64,000 nucleotides of DNA from Alteribacter natronophilus (GCF_006007885.1 NZ_VCRO01000004.1:372001-436000), one strand, 5' to 3'; positions 55,333-64,000 are shown, numbered from the stretch's first letter. A program made the numbers and translations. Notes: a model not told the origin generated them from the letters alone.

Positions 55333-56466
55333 ATGAAGATCACATCCATAGAAATTAAACAGTACGTTATGCCGCTGGACCCGCCATTTAAAGCGGCATG
55401 GGATCCGGCACCGCGAAAGAATTTTGCCACAACGCTTGTGTTTGTTCATACCGACGAAGGCATTACAGGCGTTGGTTCCGGTGACCTGATGTTCGGATTC
55501 CAGGGCCACGAACACCTCTTTATCGGACGCGATCCGTTTGAAATCGAGCGCCATTACCAGGTGCTCGACAACATCGACTTCCACTACGGCCGCTGCTGGC
55601 CGCTTGATCTCGCCCTCTGGGACCTCATGGGCAAAAAAGCAGGCCGTCCCGTGGCCGATCTTGTAGGAGGAAAGCAGAACAAGATTCTTGCGTACGCCTC
55701 CACAGGGGAAATTGTGGAACCGGAAGTAAGAGCCGAGCGCGCGAAGCAGTTCGTGGAGCAGGGCTACAAAGCGATGAAAATCCGCTTCCACCATGACCAT
55801 GTCCGCGACGATCTGAAAGTTGTCGAAGCTGCCCGCAAAACAGTGGGGGATAAGCTGGAGATCATGGTTGACGCGAACCAGGGATGGAAAATGCCGTGGG
55901 ACACAGAGCCGACTTGGGATCTGAAGAAGGCAGCCCAGGTAGCGAAAGAGCTGGAAAATCTCGATGTGTTCTGGCTGGAAGAACCGCTTCCCCACGAGAA
56001 CTTTGACGACATGAGAAGACTCCGGGAAATGTCTGGCATCCGGATCGCAGGCGGAGAAATGAACCGCCGCTCCCACGACTTCCGTGAAATGAGTAAGCGC
56101 GGCTCCCTTGACGTGTACCAGCCGGACGTAGCTCTTGCCGGCGGAATTACAGGCGTGAAAAAGATTGCCGAATTCGTCCAGGGCAACGGCGCCTGGTTCA
56201 GCCCGCATACGTGGAGCAACGGCATCGGCGTACTGGCAAACCTCCATCTGGCTGCCGGTGTGAGCAACTGTCCATACCTGGAATTTCCGTTTGATCCTCC
56301 GGCATGGACGGTGGAACGACGTGACTACATTCAGTCCACTAAGCTGACAGTCGGTCAGGACGGCTATATTCATGTACCTCAGACACCGGGACTCGGGATC
56401 GAGCTCGATGACGAATCATTGAAGAAATACGAAGTAAACAGTGCCTACGTAGGCGAGAAGGAATAG
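55333..56466 (+). CDS. Mandelate racemase/enolase-superfamily dehydratase or racemase
   Basis: A 377-residue enzyme. Metal ligands are in MVDANQGW, WLEEPLP and AGGEMNR. Candidate catalytic residues are the Lys in AMKIRFH and His in SPHTWSNG. The MR subgroup dehydrates acid sugars or racemises alpha-hydroxy acids via an enolate. AAAGGATAG precedes the ATG. The iron ADH gene follows by 19 bp; divergent AraC and nearby AldA-like ALDH complete the unit. Substrate unknown; no transporter is present. Confidence 0.88.
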   Translation: MKITSIEIKQYVMPLDPPFKAAWDPAPRKNFATTLVFVHTDEGITGVGSGDLMFGFQGHEHLFIGRDPFEIERHYQVLDNIDFHYGRCWPLDLALWDLMGKKAGRPVADLVGGKQNKILAYASTGEIVEPEVRAERAKQFVEQGYKAMKIRFHHDHVRDDLKVVEAARKTVGDKLEIMVDANQGWKMPWDTEPTWDLKKAAQVAKELENLDVFWLEEPLPHENFDDMRRLREMSGIRIAGGEMNRRSHDFREMSKRGSLDVYQPDVALAGGITGVKKIAEFVQGNGAWFSPHTWSNGIGVLANLHLAAGVSNCPYLEFPFDPPAWTVERRDYIQSTKLTVGQDGYIHVPQTPGLGIELDDESLKKYEVNSAYVGEKE

Positions 56467-56485
56467 AGGGGAAAGGGGGATCATC

Positions 56486-57655
56486 ATGAGCGCGTATCAG
56501 TTTCAGGTCCGTACCGCCATTCATGCAGGCGAAAATGAAGCGCGCAGCACAGGAGCGCTGACAGCAGGGAAAAGCCGGACAAAACAGGCGGTAATCGTCA
56601 GTGACCGCTTTCTTGTCCAGGCAGGGCTCACCAAGCCCGTGGAGGAAAGCATGATCGAAAGCGGCTTTCAGGTGCACGTATTTGACGAGGTCAGCAGTAA
56701 CCCGACCCTCGTCGAAATCGACCGGATCGCTAAGCTCATCCGCAGTACCGGCAGTGACGTCGTGATCGGCATCGGAGGAGGCTCTCCCCTGGATTCCGCC
56801 AAAACAGCAGCACTCACAGCGGGTGCTGACCTCCCTGCCGCTCATTACGCACTGGGTGCCAATCCGTATCCGGCCAAAAAAGTAACAGTTGTTGGCATTC
56901 CGACTACTGCGGGAACCGGGGCGGAAGTGACGAGCACCGTTATCTTCTCCGACAGTGACCACCGGAAACTGTGGGGATGGGACGAGAGGATGGCCCCTGA
57001 AATCGCCATCCTCGATCCGCTCCTCACCCTCGGTCTGCCGCCGCATCTGACAGCGGCCACCGGCATGGATGCGATTGTTCACGCCATTGAAGCAGCTGCT
57101 GGCCAGGCGGCGGACCCTATTACCAGAGGAATCGCCATGCAGAGCGTTTCTCTTGTGGCAAAAAGTCTGGAGCAGGCAGTCGCAGTACCGGATGATGTGC
57201 AGGCGAGAGAGAACCTTCTGCTCGGTGCCGCCCTTGCCGGAATCGCCATTGAACACGGAGGTACCGGGATCGCCCATAACATCGGGCATGCCCTGAGTTC
57301 TGCCGCAGGTCTTCATCATGGCCAGGCTGTGGCAATCGCCATGTACCATGCCTATGACTTTAACCTCGGCTCCGACCGTACGGAGGTGTTTGCCGACGTG
57401 GCACGTGCCCTCGGCGTCACCGGACACTTCGGTGATCAGCGGGCCCTCGCGGCTGAAGGAGGGCGCGTATTCAGGGAAATGATTGAACGTCTCCCGATCT
57501 CCCTTCAAATTGACACCGAAGACCCGTGTGCGATTCTGGAAAAACTGAAGGCAAGCGCGTTCTCCGGGGAAAACGAGCCGATGCGCAACAATAACTGCCG
57601 GATCCCGGATGACCGGGAACTGGAAGCACTCGTGGAGCTTGCAGCGGGAAGATGA
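56486..57655 (+). CDS. Iron-containing alcohol dehydrogenase
   Basis: A 389-residue group III ADH. NAD motif GIGGGSPLDSAK; metal ligands Asp in TGMDAIVHAIE, His in the same helix, and His residues in HNIGHALS and GLHHGQAVA. Probably reduces or oxidises an aldehyde or alcohol produced downstream of the enolase-family enzyme. AGGGGG precedes the ATG. Confidence 0.9.
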   Translation: MSAYQFQVRTAIHAGENEARSTGALTAGKSRTKQAVIVSDRFLVQAGLTKPVEESMIESGFQVHVFDEVSSNPTLVEIDRIAKLIRSTGSDVVIGIGGGSPLDSAKTAALTAGADLPAAHYALGANPYPAKKVTVVGIPTTAGTGAEVTSTVIFSDSDHRKLWGWDERMAPEIAILDPLLTLGLPPHLTAATGMDAIVHAIEAAAGQAADPITRGIAMQSVSLVAKSLEQAVAVPDDVQARENLLLGAALAGIAIEHGGTGIAHNIGHALSSAAGLHHGQAVAIAMYHAYDFNLGSDRTEVFADVARALGVTGHFGDQRALAAEGGRVFREMIERLPISLQIDTEDPCAILEKLKASAFSGENEPMRNNNCRIPDDRELEALVELAAGR

Positions 57656-57770
57656 AGCAGGATGGGAACAAGGCTGGCATGAAATCAGCGTTGTACGGGT
57701 TCGTGCCAGCTAAATTTCGTTTAAGCGATTATTGATAGTTGGAAAATTATTATTCTATAAATCGAGGCAA

Positions 57771-57811
57771 TAAAAAGCCGTATTGAATCATTACAATTCA
57801 ATACGGCTTTT
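57771..57811. terminator. Bidirectional terminator
   Basis: AAAAGCCGTATTGAAT / ATTCAATACGGCTTTT, 16-bp perfect arms with a 7-nt loop, between convergent genes. Confidence 0.93.
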
Positions 57812-57849
57812 AAAGGTGTAAGAAACTTTGTTTTCAGCTGAAATGACTA

Positions 57850-58392
57850 TTATGCCTGTACAACCTTACGTCGAATCAGCATGAAAGCTCCAGCACCTGC
57901 AGCCAAGAGTCCAATTAACAGCATCATCGGATATGAATTAGCTGTTACTGGAAGAGCATCTCCGTCATCTGAGCTCTCATCAGAGCCATTTGCTGCCTCA
58001 CCTGCGTCTTCTTCAGTGGCGTCTTCTTCAGCGGCTTCTTCTTCAGTGGCCTCTTCTTCAGTGGCCTCTTCCTCAGTAGTTTCTTCTTCAGTGGCCTCTT
58101 CTTCGGCAGCTTCTTCTTCTGTGGTGTCTTCACCAGCTTCATAGGCTAAAAAGTCACTCTCCATACTGGATGTAAGACTTTCACATGGCACCCCATCACT
58201 GTCTCCATCCAGGCGTTCCGGATCGTTTTCAGAGTTATAGCCGTGAGAAGTCCAAAACTCATAGACTTCTTCTCCAGTGCTGAAATCACCACAGTTAACG
58301 GTTCCTTCCTCATGATCAGCCATTACCGTTGACATGCTCCCGAAACTCACAAGTACGACACTGGTTATTCCTATAGCCCATTTTTTCAGCAT
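57850..58392 (-). CDS. Excalibur-domain surface protein with TEEEA repeats and LPxTA anchor
   Basis: A 180-residue precursor: signal peptide to about residue 25, excalibur calcium-binding domain (NCGDFSTGEEVYEFW, DGDSDGVPCESL; two Cys and a DxDxDGxxCE motif), a low-complexity stretch of about ten TEEEA/AEEEA-type pentads, then LPVTA (near residue 145), a hydrophobic helix and RRK tail. The Ala after Thr fits the class D sortase encoded at 12128-12814. AGGAGG precedes the ATG. Confidence 0.9.
   Translation of the reverse strand: MLKKWAIGITSVVLVSFGSMSTVMADHEEGTVNCGDFSTGEEVYEFWTSHGYNSENDPERLDGDSDGVPCESLTSSMESDFLAYEAGEDTTEEEAAEEEATEEETTEEEATEEEATEEEAAEEDATEEDAGEAANGSDESSDDGDALPVTANSYPMMLLIGLLAAGAGAFMLIRRKVVQA
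57985..58130 (-). repeat. Pentapeptide coding repeat of the excalibur protein
   Basis: Tandem 15-bp-type units encoding (T/A)EEEA and EEEAT. Short, highly similar units imply recent expansion and likely length variation between strains. Confidence 0.8.
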
Positions 58393-58817
58393 TCCTTTTT
58401 CCCTCCTTTTTATGCAGGATATACCATTTCTCGAAGTTAGTATTGCACAGAATTAGTAATAGATCAACAAGAAAACTGAAAATTTAGATAAAAAACTGTT
58501 TTTACGAGGAAACTTTACAAAGAATTCATTGTAAATTAACCTGCACGCTGGTTTTTGTGAAGTTTAGAGCCAGATAAGCTGCGGAAAAAGCCAGTGCGGA
58601 AGATACGTAAAATGCACTTTTGGTTTGGTAACATAACAGCCTGCAGACTCCATTTCATAAACGGGGAATATAAAGGCCGCGGCAGGAAAGTTTAACATCG
58701 TTTTCACGTAAGGCAGGGGAGGGGTTCTAAAACACTTTCAAAAAAATTTCTTCTGAAAAAACACCGGTTCTGCAACCATGTAAGCGTTACCGGGTTTTTT
58801 CACCCTGAAAAACCCCG
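58393..58817. other. Intergenic region upstream of the SAM riboswitch
   Basis: No gene is recognised in this stretch. It holds the leader of the excalibur gene at the left end and AT-rich DNA before the promoter at 58818. Confidence 0.4.
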
Positions 58818-58847
58818 TTGACAACCTGGAGCTCACAGGTCTAGAAT
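58818..58847 (+). promoter_or_regulatory. Promoter of the SAM-riboswitch operon
   Basis: TTGACA at 58818-58823 and TAGAAT at 58842-58847, spacer 18 bp. Confidence 0.75.
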
Positions 58848-58875
58848 AGTCTCAACATTAAAATTAATTAAATAA

Positions 58876-59024
58876 CCTCTTATCCAGAGTGACCGAGGGA
58901 CCAGGCCCGATGACGTCCAGCAACCATCCGCCATGCGGAAAGGTGCTCCTTCCTGCAGAATGCAAATTCTGAGAGATAAGGTATAAATGACTCCTCTTTC
59001 AGACGCATTGAAAGAGGTTTTTTT
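58876..59024 (+). promoter_or_regulatory. SAM-I (S-box) riboswitch with terminator
   Basis: Classic S-box elements in order: CTTATCCAGAGTGACCGAGG, GACCAGGCCCGATGACG, CAGCAACC, AAGGTGCTCCTTCCTGCAG and GAGAGATAAG closing the P1 helix at about 58982. A terminator with CCTCTTTCA / TGAAAGAGG arms and a T-run follows (58993-59024). High SAM would stop transcription of the downstream genes. Confidence 0.97.
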
Positions 59025-59093
59025 ATTGCCTTAAAGTGATGAAACCGGGAGGAAAACCCGGCATTTTAACACCCTGAAAAGGAGGCGGAACAG

Positions 59094-60197
59094 ATGACTG
59101 CACTAACAGTCCAGCCCGGGCCTGGTACATATGTATGTGAACCCGGTTCGTTCAGCAGGATCGAACAATACCTGAAAACCTACGGGTACAGCCGTGTTCT
59201 TTTTGTCCACGGAGAACGCTCCTTCCGTGCAGCCGAAACGTATCTGCAGTCATTTGAAAACACGGAAGTCACTTACTTCAGGTACGACGGTCTCTGTTCG
59301 GATGCGGAAACAAAAAGAGCAGCCGCAGCAGCCGATCAGGCAGGCGCCGAAGCCGTCATCGGGCTCGGCGGCGGAAGCGTACTTGATCTGGCCAAAGCAG
59401 CCGCCAGCCGCCTGCAAAAGGATGCTGTTCTGCTCCCGACACTGGCCTCCACGTGTGCGGCATGGACCGGGCTCAGTGTTATCTATGACGATGAGCACCG
59501 CTTTATCAGGTTTGACGTTTATGACCGGCCGACGCGCCTGGTGCTCGTGGAACCGGATGTCATTGCCAGGGCACCGGTCCAGTACCTGAGGGCAGGCATT
59601 GCCGATACACTGGCAAAATGGTACGAAGCGAAGGCCCTTGCGGCAGGCATCGATGAGCCGCCAATCCCGGTGACGCTGGCTCTCAGCACCGCCCGGATCT
59701 GCCGGGACACCCTTCTGCACCATGCTGAAGATGCTGTTCGGGCGGCGGAAAAGGGAGAACTCACTTCTCCGCTGCAGAAGGTAATCGAAGCCAACATCCT
59801 TGCCGGGGGCCTTGTGGGGAGTCTCGGTGACAGATACGGCAGGGTTGCCGCTGCCCACTCGGTGCACAATGCCCTGACGCAGTTTGAAGAAACCCGGTCG
59901 TACCTCCACGGGGAAAAAGTCGCCTACGGCATCCTGCTCCAGCTTGAACTTGAAGGGGATACAGAGGCGATCGCGGAGCTGCTTCCGTTTTACCGCGCCC
60001 TTGGGCTCCCTTCTTCACTGGCTGCCCTGGGACTGAAAAACCGTGCCGAAGTAAAGGAAGCCCTGGCATCACGGGTGCTCATACCCGGCGAATCGATTCA
60101 CCAGATGCAACAGCGCTTCACAGAGACTGACATTATCCGCGCTGTTGAAGATCTGGAAGCCGAAACGGCATCTGACTCCAGCGTGCATGCAGGATAG
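59094..60197 (+). CDS. GldA-like NAD-dependent alcohol dehydrogenase under SAM-riboswitch control
   Basis: A 367-residue glycerol-dehydrogenase-family protein: GLGGGSVLDLAK nucleotide motif, PTLASTCAAWT, metal Asp in GIADTLAKWYE and His in AAAHSVHNAL and LHGEKVAYG. AAAGGAGG precedes the ATG. First gene after the S-box, 45 bp before metQ. Placement in a methionine-regulated operon suggests oxidation/reduction of a sulphur-containing alcohol or 2-hydroxy acid rather than glycerol; inference. Confidence 0.87.
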   Translation: MTALTVQPGPGTYVCEPGSFSRIEQYLKTYGYSRVLFVHGERSFRAAETYLQSFENTEVTYFRYDGLCSDAETKRAAAAADQAGAEAVIGLGGGSVLDLAKAAASRLQKDAVLLPTLASTCAAWTGLSVIYDDEHRFIRFDVYDRPTRLVLVEPDVIARAPVQYLRAGIADTLAKWYEAKALAAGIDEPPIPVTLALSTARICRDTLLHHAEDAVRAAEKGELTSPLQKVIEANILAGGLVGSLGDRYGRVAAAHSVHNALTQFEETRSYLHGEKVAYGILLQLELEGDTEAIAELLPFYRALGLPSSLAALGLKNRAEVKEALASRVLIPGESIHQMQQRFTETDIIRAVEDLEAETASDSSVHAG

Positions 60198-60242
60198 ATT
60201 TTATAAACAGTAATCCACCTAAAACAAAAGGAGACGATCATC

Positions 60243-61055
60243 ATGAAGAAATCACTACTTACCACCATCGGAGCAGCAGGACTGCTTGCCCTTACAGCCT
60301 GCGGAGATTCAGACGCAAGCGGGGAGGAACTGTCTGAGGATCAGCTAAGGATCGGCGTCACAGCCGGCCCACACGAACAGATTCTTGAAAAAGTGCAGGA
60401 AGTGGCCGCAGACAAAGGGCTTGATATTGAGATTGAGGTTTTCACCGAATACGTGATGCCGAACATCGCCCTCGATGAAGGGGAGCTTGACGCCAACAGC
60501 TTCCAGCATACGCCGTATCTGGAGAACTTCCGCAATGAGCGGAACCTCGATATCGTGTCCGTTGCCGACACTGTGAATTTCCCGATGGGCATATATTCCG
60601 AGGAGCTCTCGGACGTTTCCGAACTTCAGGAAGGTGACAGCGTCGGTCTGCCGAACGATCCGACTAACGGTGCCCGCGCCCTGATGCTGTTTGAAGAAGC
60701 AGGCCTTATCACTCTTGAAGAAGATGCCGGTACCGAAGCGACGGTGAACGATATCGCCGATAATCCGCTTGACCTTAACTTTGTGGAACTGGAAGCATCC
60801 CAGCTTCCACGTCAGCTCAATGAGCTTTCTGCAGCCACGATCAACACCAACTTTGCTGTGGAACACGGCTACGTGCCGACTGAGGACTCGATCTTTATTG
60901 AACCGGAGGACTCGCCATGGTTTAACGTCATTGCCGTCCGTGAGGAAAACAAGGATGACGCAGTGATCGAGACCCTGATTGAAGCGTACCATTCAGAAGA
61001 AGTGAAGCAGTTTATCGAAGAGGAATTCCAGGGATCGGTCGTTACGTCCTGGTAA
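60243..61055 (+). CDS. metQ: Methionine ABC transporter substrate-binding lipoprotein MetQ
   Basis: A 270-residue precursor with lipobox LTAC (Cys near residue 20) and the NlpA/MetQ domain: RIGVTAGPHEQILE, DANSFQHTPYL, GIYSEELSD and LPNDPTNGARAL. Anchored outside the membrane, it delivers methionine or related compounds to MetNP. In the S-box operon with metN and the permease. Confidence 0.94.
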   Translation: MKKSLLTTIGAAGLLALTACGDSDASGEELSEDQLRIGVTAGPHEQILEKVQEVAADKGLDIEIEVFTEYVMPNIALDEGELDANSFQHTPYLENFRNERNLDIVSVADTVNFPMGIYSEELSDVSELQEGDSVGLPNDPTNGARALMLFEEAGLITLEEDAGTEATVNDIADNPLDLNFVELEASQLPRQLNELSAATINTNFAVEHGYVPTEDSIFIEPEDSPWFNVIAVREENKDDAVIETLIEAYHSEEVKQFIEEEFQGSVVTSW

Positions 61056-61145
61056 TCGGTGATTGGGGAATGACTGAGGCAGCTGCAGCACTCGTTTTTC
61101 CCTTTTCACGGAAAAGATCTTCAGCAGCAGAAAGAGGGGAACAGC

Positions 61146-62165
61146 ATGATTGAGCTCAAAAACGTATCAAAAACCTTTTATTCAAAAAAATCAGCCGTCC
61201 AGGCTTTAAGCGGTGTCTCCCTCAATGTCGGTAAAGGGGAGGTCTTCGGCGTGATCGGCTACAGCGGTGCCGGGAAAAGTACCCTGATCCGCTGTGTGAA
61301 CCTCCTGGAAAAACCGACAGAAGGCCAGGTCATCATCGATGGGACCGATCTGACTGGGCTGCCGGCTTCAAAACTGCGAGAAAAACGTCAGAAAATCGGA
61401 ATGATCTTTCAGCACTTTAACCTGCTGAAAACAGCGACTGTCTATGAAAACATCGCAATTCCGCTTAAACTCACCGGACTTTCGAAAACCGAAGTTGACG
61501 AGCGGGTAAAAAAATACCTGGCAGTAGTAGGACTGGACGATAAATCCGATGCGTATCCCGGCCAGCTTTCCGGCGGTCAGAAACAGCGTGTCTCCATCGC
61601 ACGGGCCCTTTCCCACGAGCCGGAAATCCTCCTCAGCGACGAGGCCACAAGTGCTCTGGACCCGGAAACGACGGAATCGATCCTCGACCTGCTCCTTAGG
61701 ATCAACAGGGAATTCGGCATCACGATTCTTCTCATTACCCACGAGATGCACGTCATTCAGAAAGTGTGTGACAGGGTCGCTGTCATGGAAGGCGGGGAAG
61801 TGGTGGAACAGGGCAGCGTGATCGATGTGTACGCACAATCCGCCCATCCGACCACAAAAAAGTTCATCGACAGCCAGTTCCCGATCGAAGCACCGGAATC
61901 GATGCTCAAAACGATTGCCGGAAAAGGGCCGATCGTCAAGCTTTCCTTCGTGGGCCATTCCACCGGACAGCCGGTGCTGTCGGAAATCGTCAAACGCTTC
62001 GACGTACACACGAACATCCTGTCCGGCAACATCGTTCAGATGAAGGACGAATCCTACGGCCGGATGATCGTTCATATTTCAGGTGAAACCGATGCACCGA
62101 AAGCCATCGAGGCACTAAAAGACGCCGGCGTACAGGTGGAGGAGGTGAATCTCGATGACGTTTAA
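61146..62165 (+). CDS. metN: Methionine ABC transporter ATPase MetN
   Basis: A 339-residue ABC ATPase: Walker A GYSGAGKST, signature LSGGQKQR, Walker B ILLSDEATSALD, and a C-terminal NIL domain (about 265-339) that binds methionine and inhibits transport. It ends overlapping the permease gene by 11 bp. Confidence 0.96.
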   Translation: MIELKNVSKTFYSKKSAVQALSGVSLNVGKGEVFGVIGYSGAGKSTLIRCVNLLEKPTEGQVIIDGTDLTGLPASKLREKRQKIGMIFQHFNLLKTATVYENIAIPLKLTGLSKTEVDERVKKYLAVVGLDDKSDAYPGQLSGGQKQRVSIARALSHEPEILLSDEATSALDPETTESILDLLLRINREFGITILLITHEMHVIQKVCDRVAVMEGGEVVEQGSVIDVYAQSAHPTTKKFIDSQFPIEAPESMLKTIAGKGPIVKLSFVGHSTGQPVLSEIVKRFDVHTNILSGNIVQMKDESYGRMIVHISGETDAPKAIEALKDAGVQVEEVNLDDV

Positions 62166-62829
62166 TCCAGCAGAATTTATCGACCGGTGGGGCAGTAACA
62201 TCTGGCAGGCAACGATCGAAACGTTCCAGATGGTGGGGATCGCCCTGTCCATCTCCATCGTCATCGGGCTCCCTCTCGGTGTAATCCTCGTCCTCACACG
62301 GCCGGGAAAAGCTCTCGACAACAAGTATCTGTACCAGTTTCTGAACGTCTTTATTAACGTGATCCGTTCGATCCCATTTATCATCCTGCTCTTTTTCATT
62401 CTTCCGTTTACGCAGCTGATCGTCGGAACGAGCATGGGTGTAAGGGGCGTTATCGTTCCCCTTGTCGTGTACACGGCACCGTACATTGCCCGTCTCATGG
62501 AAAATTCCCTACTTGAGGTGGATAAAGGCATTATCGAAGCGTACGAAGCGATGGGGATGAAAACCCGCCACATTATCTGGCACGTCATGATCCGCGAAGC
62601 GCGGCCGTCCATTATCCTCGGCCTCACGATTGCCACCATCGGTCTGATCGGCGCCACCGCCATGGCCGGACTTGTAGGTGCTGGCGGACTTGGGGATCTG
62701 GCCTACCGATTTGGCCACCTGCGCTACGAGGAAGACGTGATGATCGTCACAGTAATCCTCCTCATCATTCTCGTCCAGGGCATCCAGAGCCTCGGTAACC
62801 GGACTGCCGCCTGGCTGAAAAAGGATTAG
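62155..62829 (+). CDS. metP: Methionine ABC transporter permease MetP/MetI
   Basis: A 224-residue permease with five to six membrane helices and the EAA loop EAYEAMGMKTRHIIWHVM. GGAGGTGAAT lies inside the end of metN, so translation is coupled. Pairs with MetN and MetQ. Confidence 0.95.
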   Translation: MTFNPAEFIDRWGSNIWQATIETFQMVGIALSISIVIGLPLGVILVLTRPGKALDNKYLYQFLNVFINVIRSIPFIILLFFILPFTQLIVGTSMGVRGVIVPLVVYTAPYIARLMENSLLEVDKGIIEAYEAMGMKTRHIIWHVMIREARPSIILGLTIATIGLIGATAMAGLVGAGGLGDLAYRFGHLRYEEDVMIVTVILLIILVQGIQSLGNRTAAWLKKD

Positions 62830-62841
62830 AGGTGAACGCAA

Positions 62842-63966
62842 GTGACAGCAGAGACTGATTTTTCTATTTTGACAAAAGCGGAGACACTGGAGTACGAGGC
62901 GGGCAGGAGAATCCCGACGGGCCCATACGAATACGTCCGTTCCGGCTCGGGAAGCGAAGGGACAGCCCGGCAAAACAGGGCTGCATTTAACCAGTGGGAT
63001 CTGGTTCCGAGAATGCTAAGAGACGTGAGCAGCCGTTCTCTTCGCACTCAGGTGTGGGATATCCCCCTTCGCACACCGCTCGCCCTCGCTCCTGTCGGGT
63101 TTCAGACGATCCTGCATCACGACGGGGAAGTGGGCGCTGCGCGGGCGGCTGCTGCCCACGGCATTCCCTTTACGGCAAGCACAGTGAGTTCCTATACAAT
63201 GGAAGAAATCCGTGCAGCTGCAGGAAACGTGCCTGCCTTTTTCCAGCTATACTGGCCTTCGGATGACCAAGTGGCCGAAAGCTTTGTCCGCCGGGCGGAA
63301 AAGTGCGGCTACGATGCCATTGTCGTCACGGTGGATACGCCGATCCTCGGGTACCGGGAGCAGGATCTGCAGAACAGATATTTTCCCATGAAAGAAGGAG
63401 CGGGCATGGCCAACTTCAGGGCGGATCCTGTATTCAGGGAACGCTGCAGTCTCACTCCCGAGTCGGGTGACAGCGAATGGGCTGCCGCTATTGAACCACT
63501 CCTGTTAAATGAAAGCCTCACGTGGGAGCACATTGCCCTTCTGAAAGAATGGACCACGCTTCCGGTCGTGATAAAAGGAATACTTCACCCGGAGGATGCC
63601 CGTGAAGCGGTGGAAAGGGGCGTGGACGGCATTGTCGTATCCAACCACGGCGGCCGTCAGCTGGACGGAACGATCAGCTCCATTGAAGCCCTCCCGGATG
63701 TGGCAGAAGCTGTGGAGGGGAAAATTCCGGTCCTTTTTGACGGCGGCGTAAGACGGGGATCGGACGTGCTGAAAGCCCTCGCTCTCGGTGCGGATGTAGT
63801 CTCAATCGGCCGGCTGTACGCCTACGCTCTCACCTTTGGCGAGGAAGGCGTGAGGGAAGTGCTGGGGAACCTTGTCAGGGATCTTGATATAAGTCTCGCT
63901 CTGACAGGCGCCACAAGTGTCGGCGAGCTGGACCGGAGCATTCTGAAAAAGAGGACATCCTTATAA
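62842..63966 (+). CDS. FMN-dependent 2-hydroxyacid oxidase/dehydrogenase
   Basis: A 374-residue protein of the lactate oxidase / lactate 2-monooxygenase / glycolate oxidase family: APVGFQTI and ASTVSSYTMEEI (FMN site), QLYWPSD, VVTVDTPILGYRE, catalytic His in VSNHGGRQLDG, and FDGGVRRGSDVLKAL. GTG 62842 follows AGAGGTGA. It is 12 bp after metP and thus within the S-box operon. It would oxidise an L-2-hydroxy acid to the 2-oxo acid; in this context 2-hydroxy-4-methylthiobutyrate is a plausible substrate. Confidence 0.88.
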   Translation: MTAETDFSILTKAETLEYEAGRRIPTGPYEYVRSGSGSEGTARQNRAAFNQWDLVPRMLRDVSSRSLRTQVWDIPLRTPLALAPVGFQTILHHDGEVGAARAAAAHGIPFTASTVSSYTMEEIRAAAGNVPAFFQLYWPSDDQVAESFVRRAEKCGYDAIVVTVDTPILGYREQDLQNRYFPMKEGAGMANFRADPVFRERCSLTPESGDSEWAAAIEPLLLNESLTWEHIALLKEWTTLPVVIKGILHPEDAREAVERGVDGIVVSNHGGRQLDGTISSIEALPDVAEAVEGKIPVLFDGGVRRGSDVLKALALGADVVSIGRLYAYALTFGEEGVREVLGNLVRDLDISLALTGATSVGELDRSILKKRTSL

Positions 63967-64000
63967 TAGAAGAAAACCGCGGTTATGCAAAAAGCATGCC

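Noticed and set aside
57881-58144. Plus-strand Ser/Ala/Val repeat protein
   Set aside because: It is the antisense reading of the TEEEA repeat tract of the excalibur protein and has no ribosome site.

Overview
This window looks like the chromosome of a spore-forming Bacillaceae bacterium, probably an alkaliphile or haloalkaliphile. The grounds are Bacillus-type sigma-A promoters and AGGAGG ribosome sites, tandem T-box leaders, an S-box (SAM-I) riboswitch, a secreted GH10 xylanase with a XylR-type operator, very acidic surface proteins with LPxTA anchors, and many YheC/YheD-type (spore-coat-associated) ATP-grasp genes. I see no rRNA, tRNA, CRISPR array, transposase or prophage. The genus is inference.

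Layout. 0-9.8 kb: small membrane proteins, an ArsR-type regulator with an MFS exporter, acetyltransferases, a HAD phosphatase, peptidase E, oligoendopeptidase F, a low-molecular-weight phosphatase, and a divergent HxlR/flavoprotein pair. 9.8-15 kb: a DJ-1/PfpI protein, an acidic LPxTA surface protein overlapping its class D sortase, DinB, CspB-like and CarD-like proteins. 15-18.3 kb: a threonyl-tRNA synthetase without TGS and editing domains, preceded by three tandem T-boxes with interspersed repeats between them, then a decayed VOC gene. 18.3-22.3 kb: murQ and a divergent two-gene module of unknown function (a 795-residue membrane protein and a zinc-ribbon protein). 22.4-29.2 kb: GH10 xylanase, an N-formylglutamate-amidohydrolase-like lipoprotein, an ATC hydrolase/carbamoylase pair, an M14 carboxypeptidase and a DUF3889 protein.

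29.4-42.6 kb: six paralogous ATP-grasp genes of the YheC/YheD superfamily (29477, 30944, 32292, 33496, 35592, 41447). Two small, separately terminated minus-strand genes (126 and 86 aa) lie inside the array. An RsbR-like STAS protein, MgtE, a PaaI thioesterase and a GNAT lie between the fifth and sixth copies. The array looks AT-richer and encodes more Lys/Arg-rich proteins than its flanks. This is my best candidate for an undescribed, probably sporulation-linked, system.

42.9-58.4 kb: SelO, a kinase-like protein, two aldehyde dehydrogenases, an EamA exporter divergent from a MocR regulator, an orphan Nmad3-like protein, an array of five short repeats at about 21-bp period, and a sugar-acid-type catabolic cluster (AldA-like ALDH, AraC regulator, mandelate-racemase/enolase enzyme, iron alcohol dehydrogenase). 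It ends with an excalibur-domain LPxTA protein that is a plausible second substrate of the sortase 45 kb away.

58.8-64 kb: a SAM-I riboswitch controls an apparent operon of a GldA-like dehydrogenase, MetQ, MetN, MetP and an FMN 2-hydroxyacid oxidase. This suggests import of methionine or a related compound linked to hydroxy-acid oxidation. The operon may continue past the window end.
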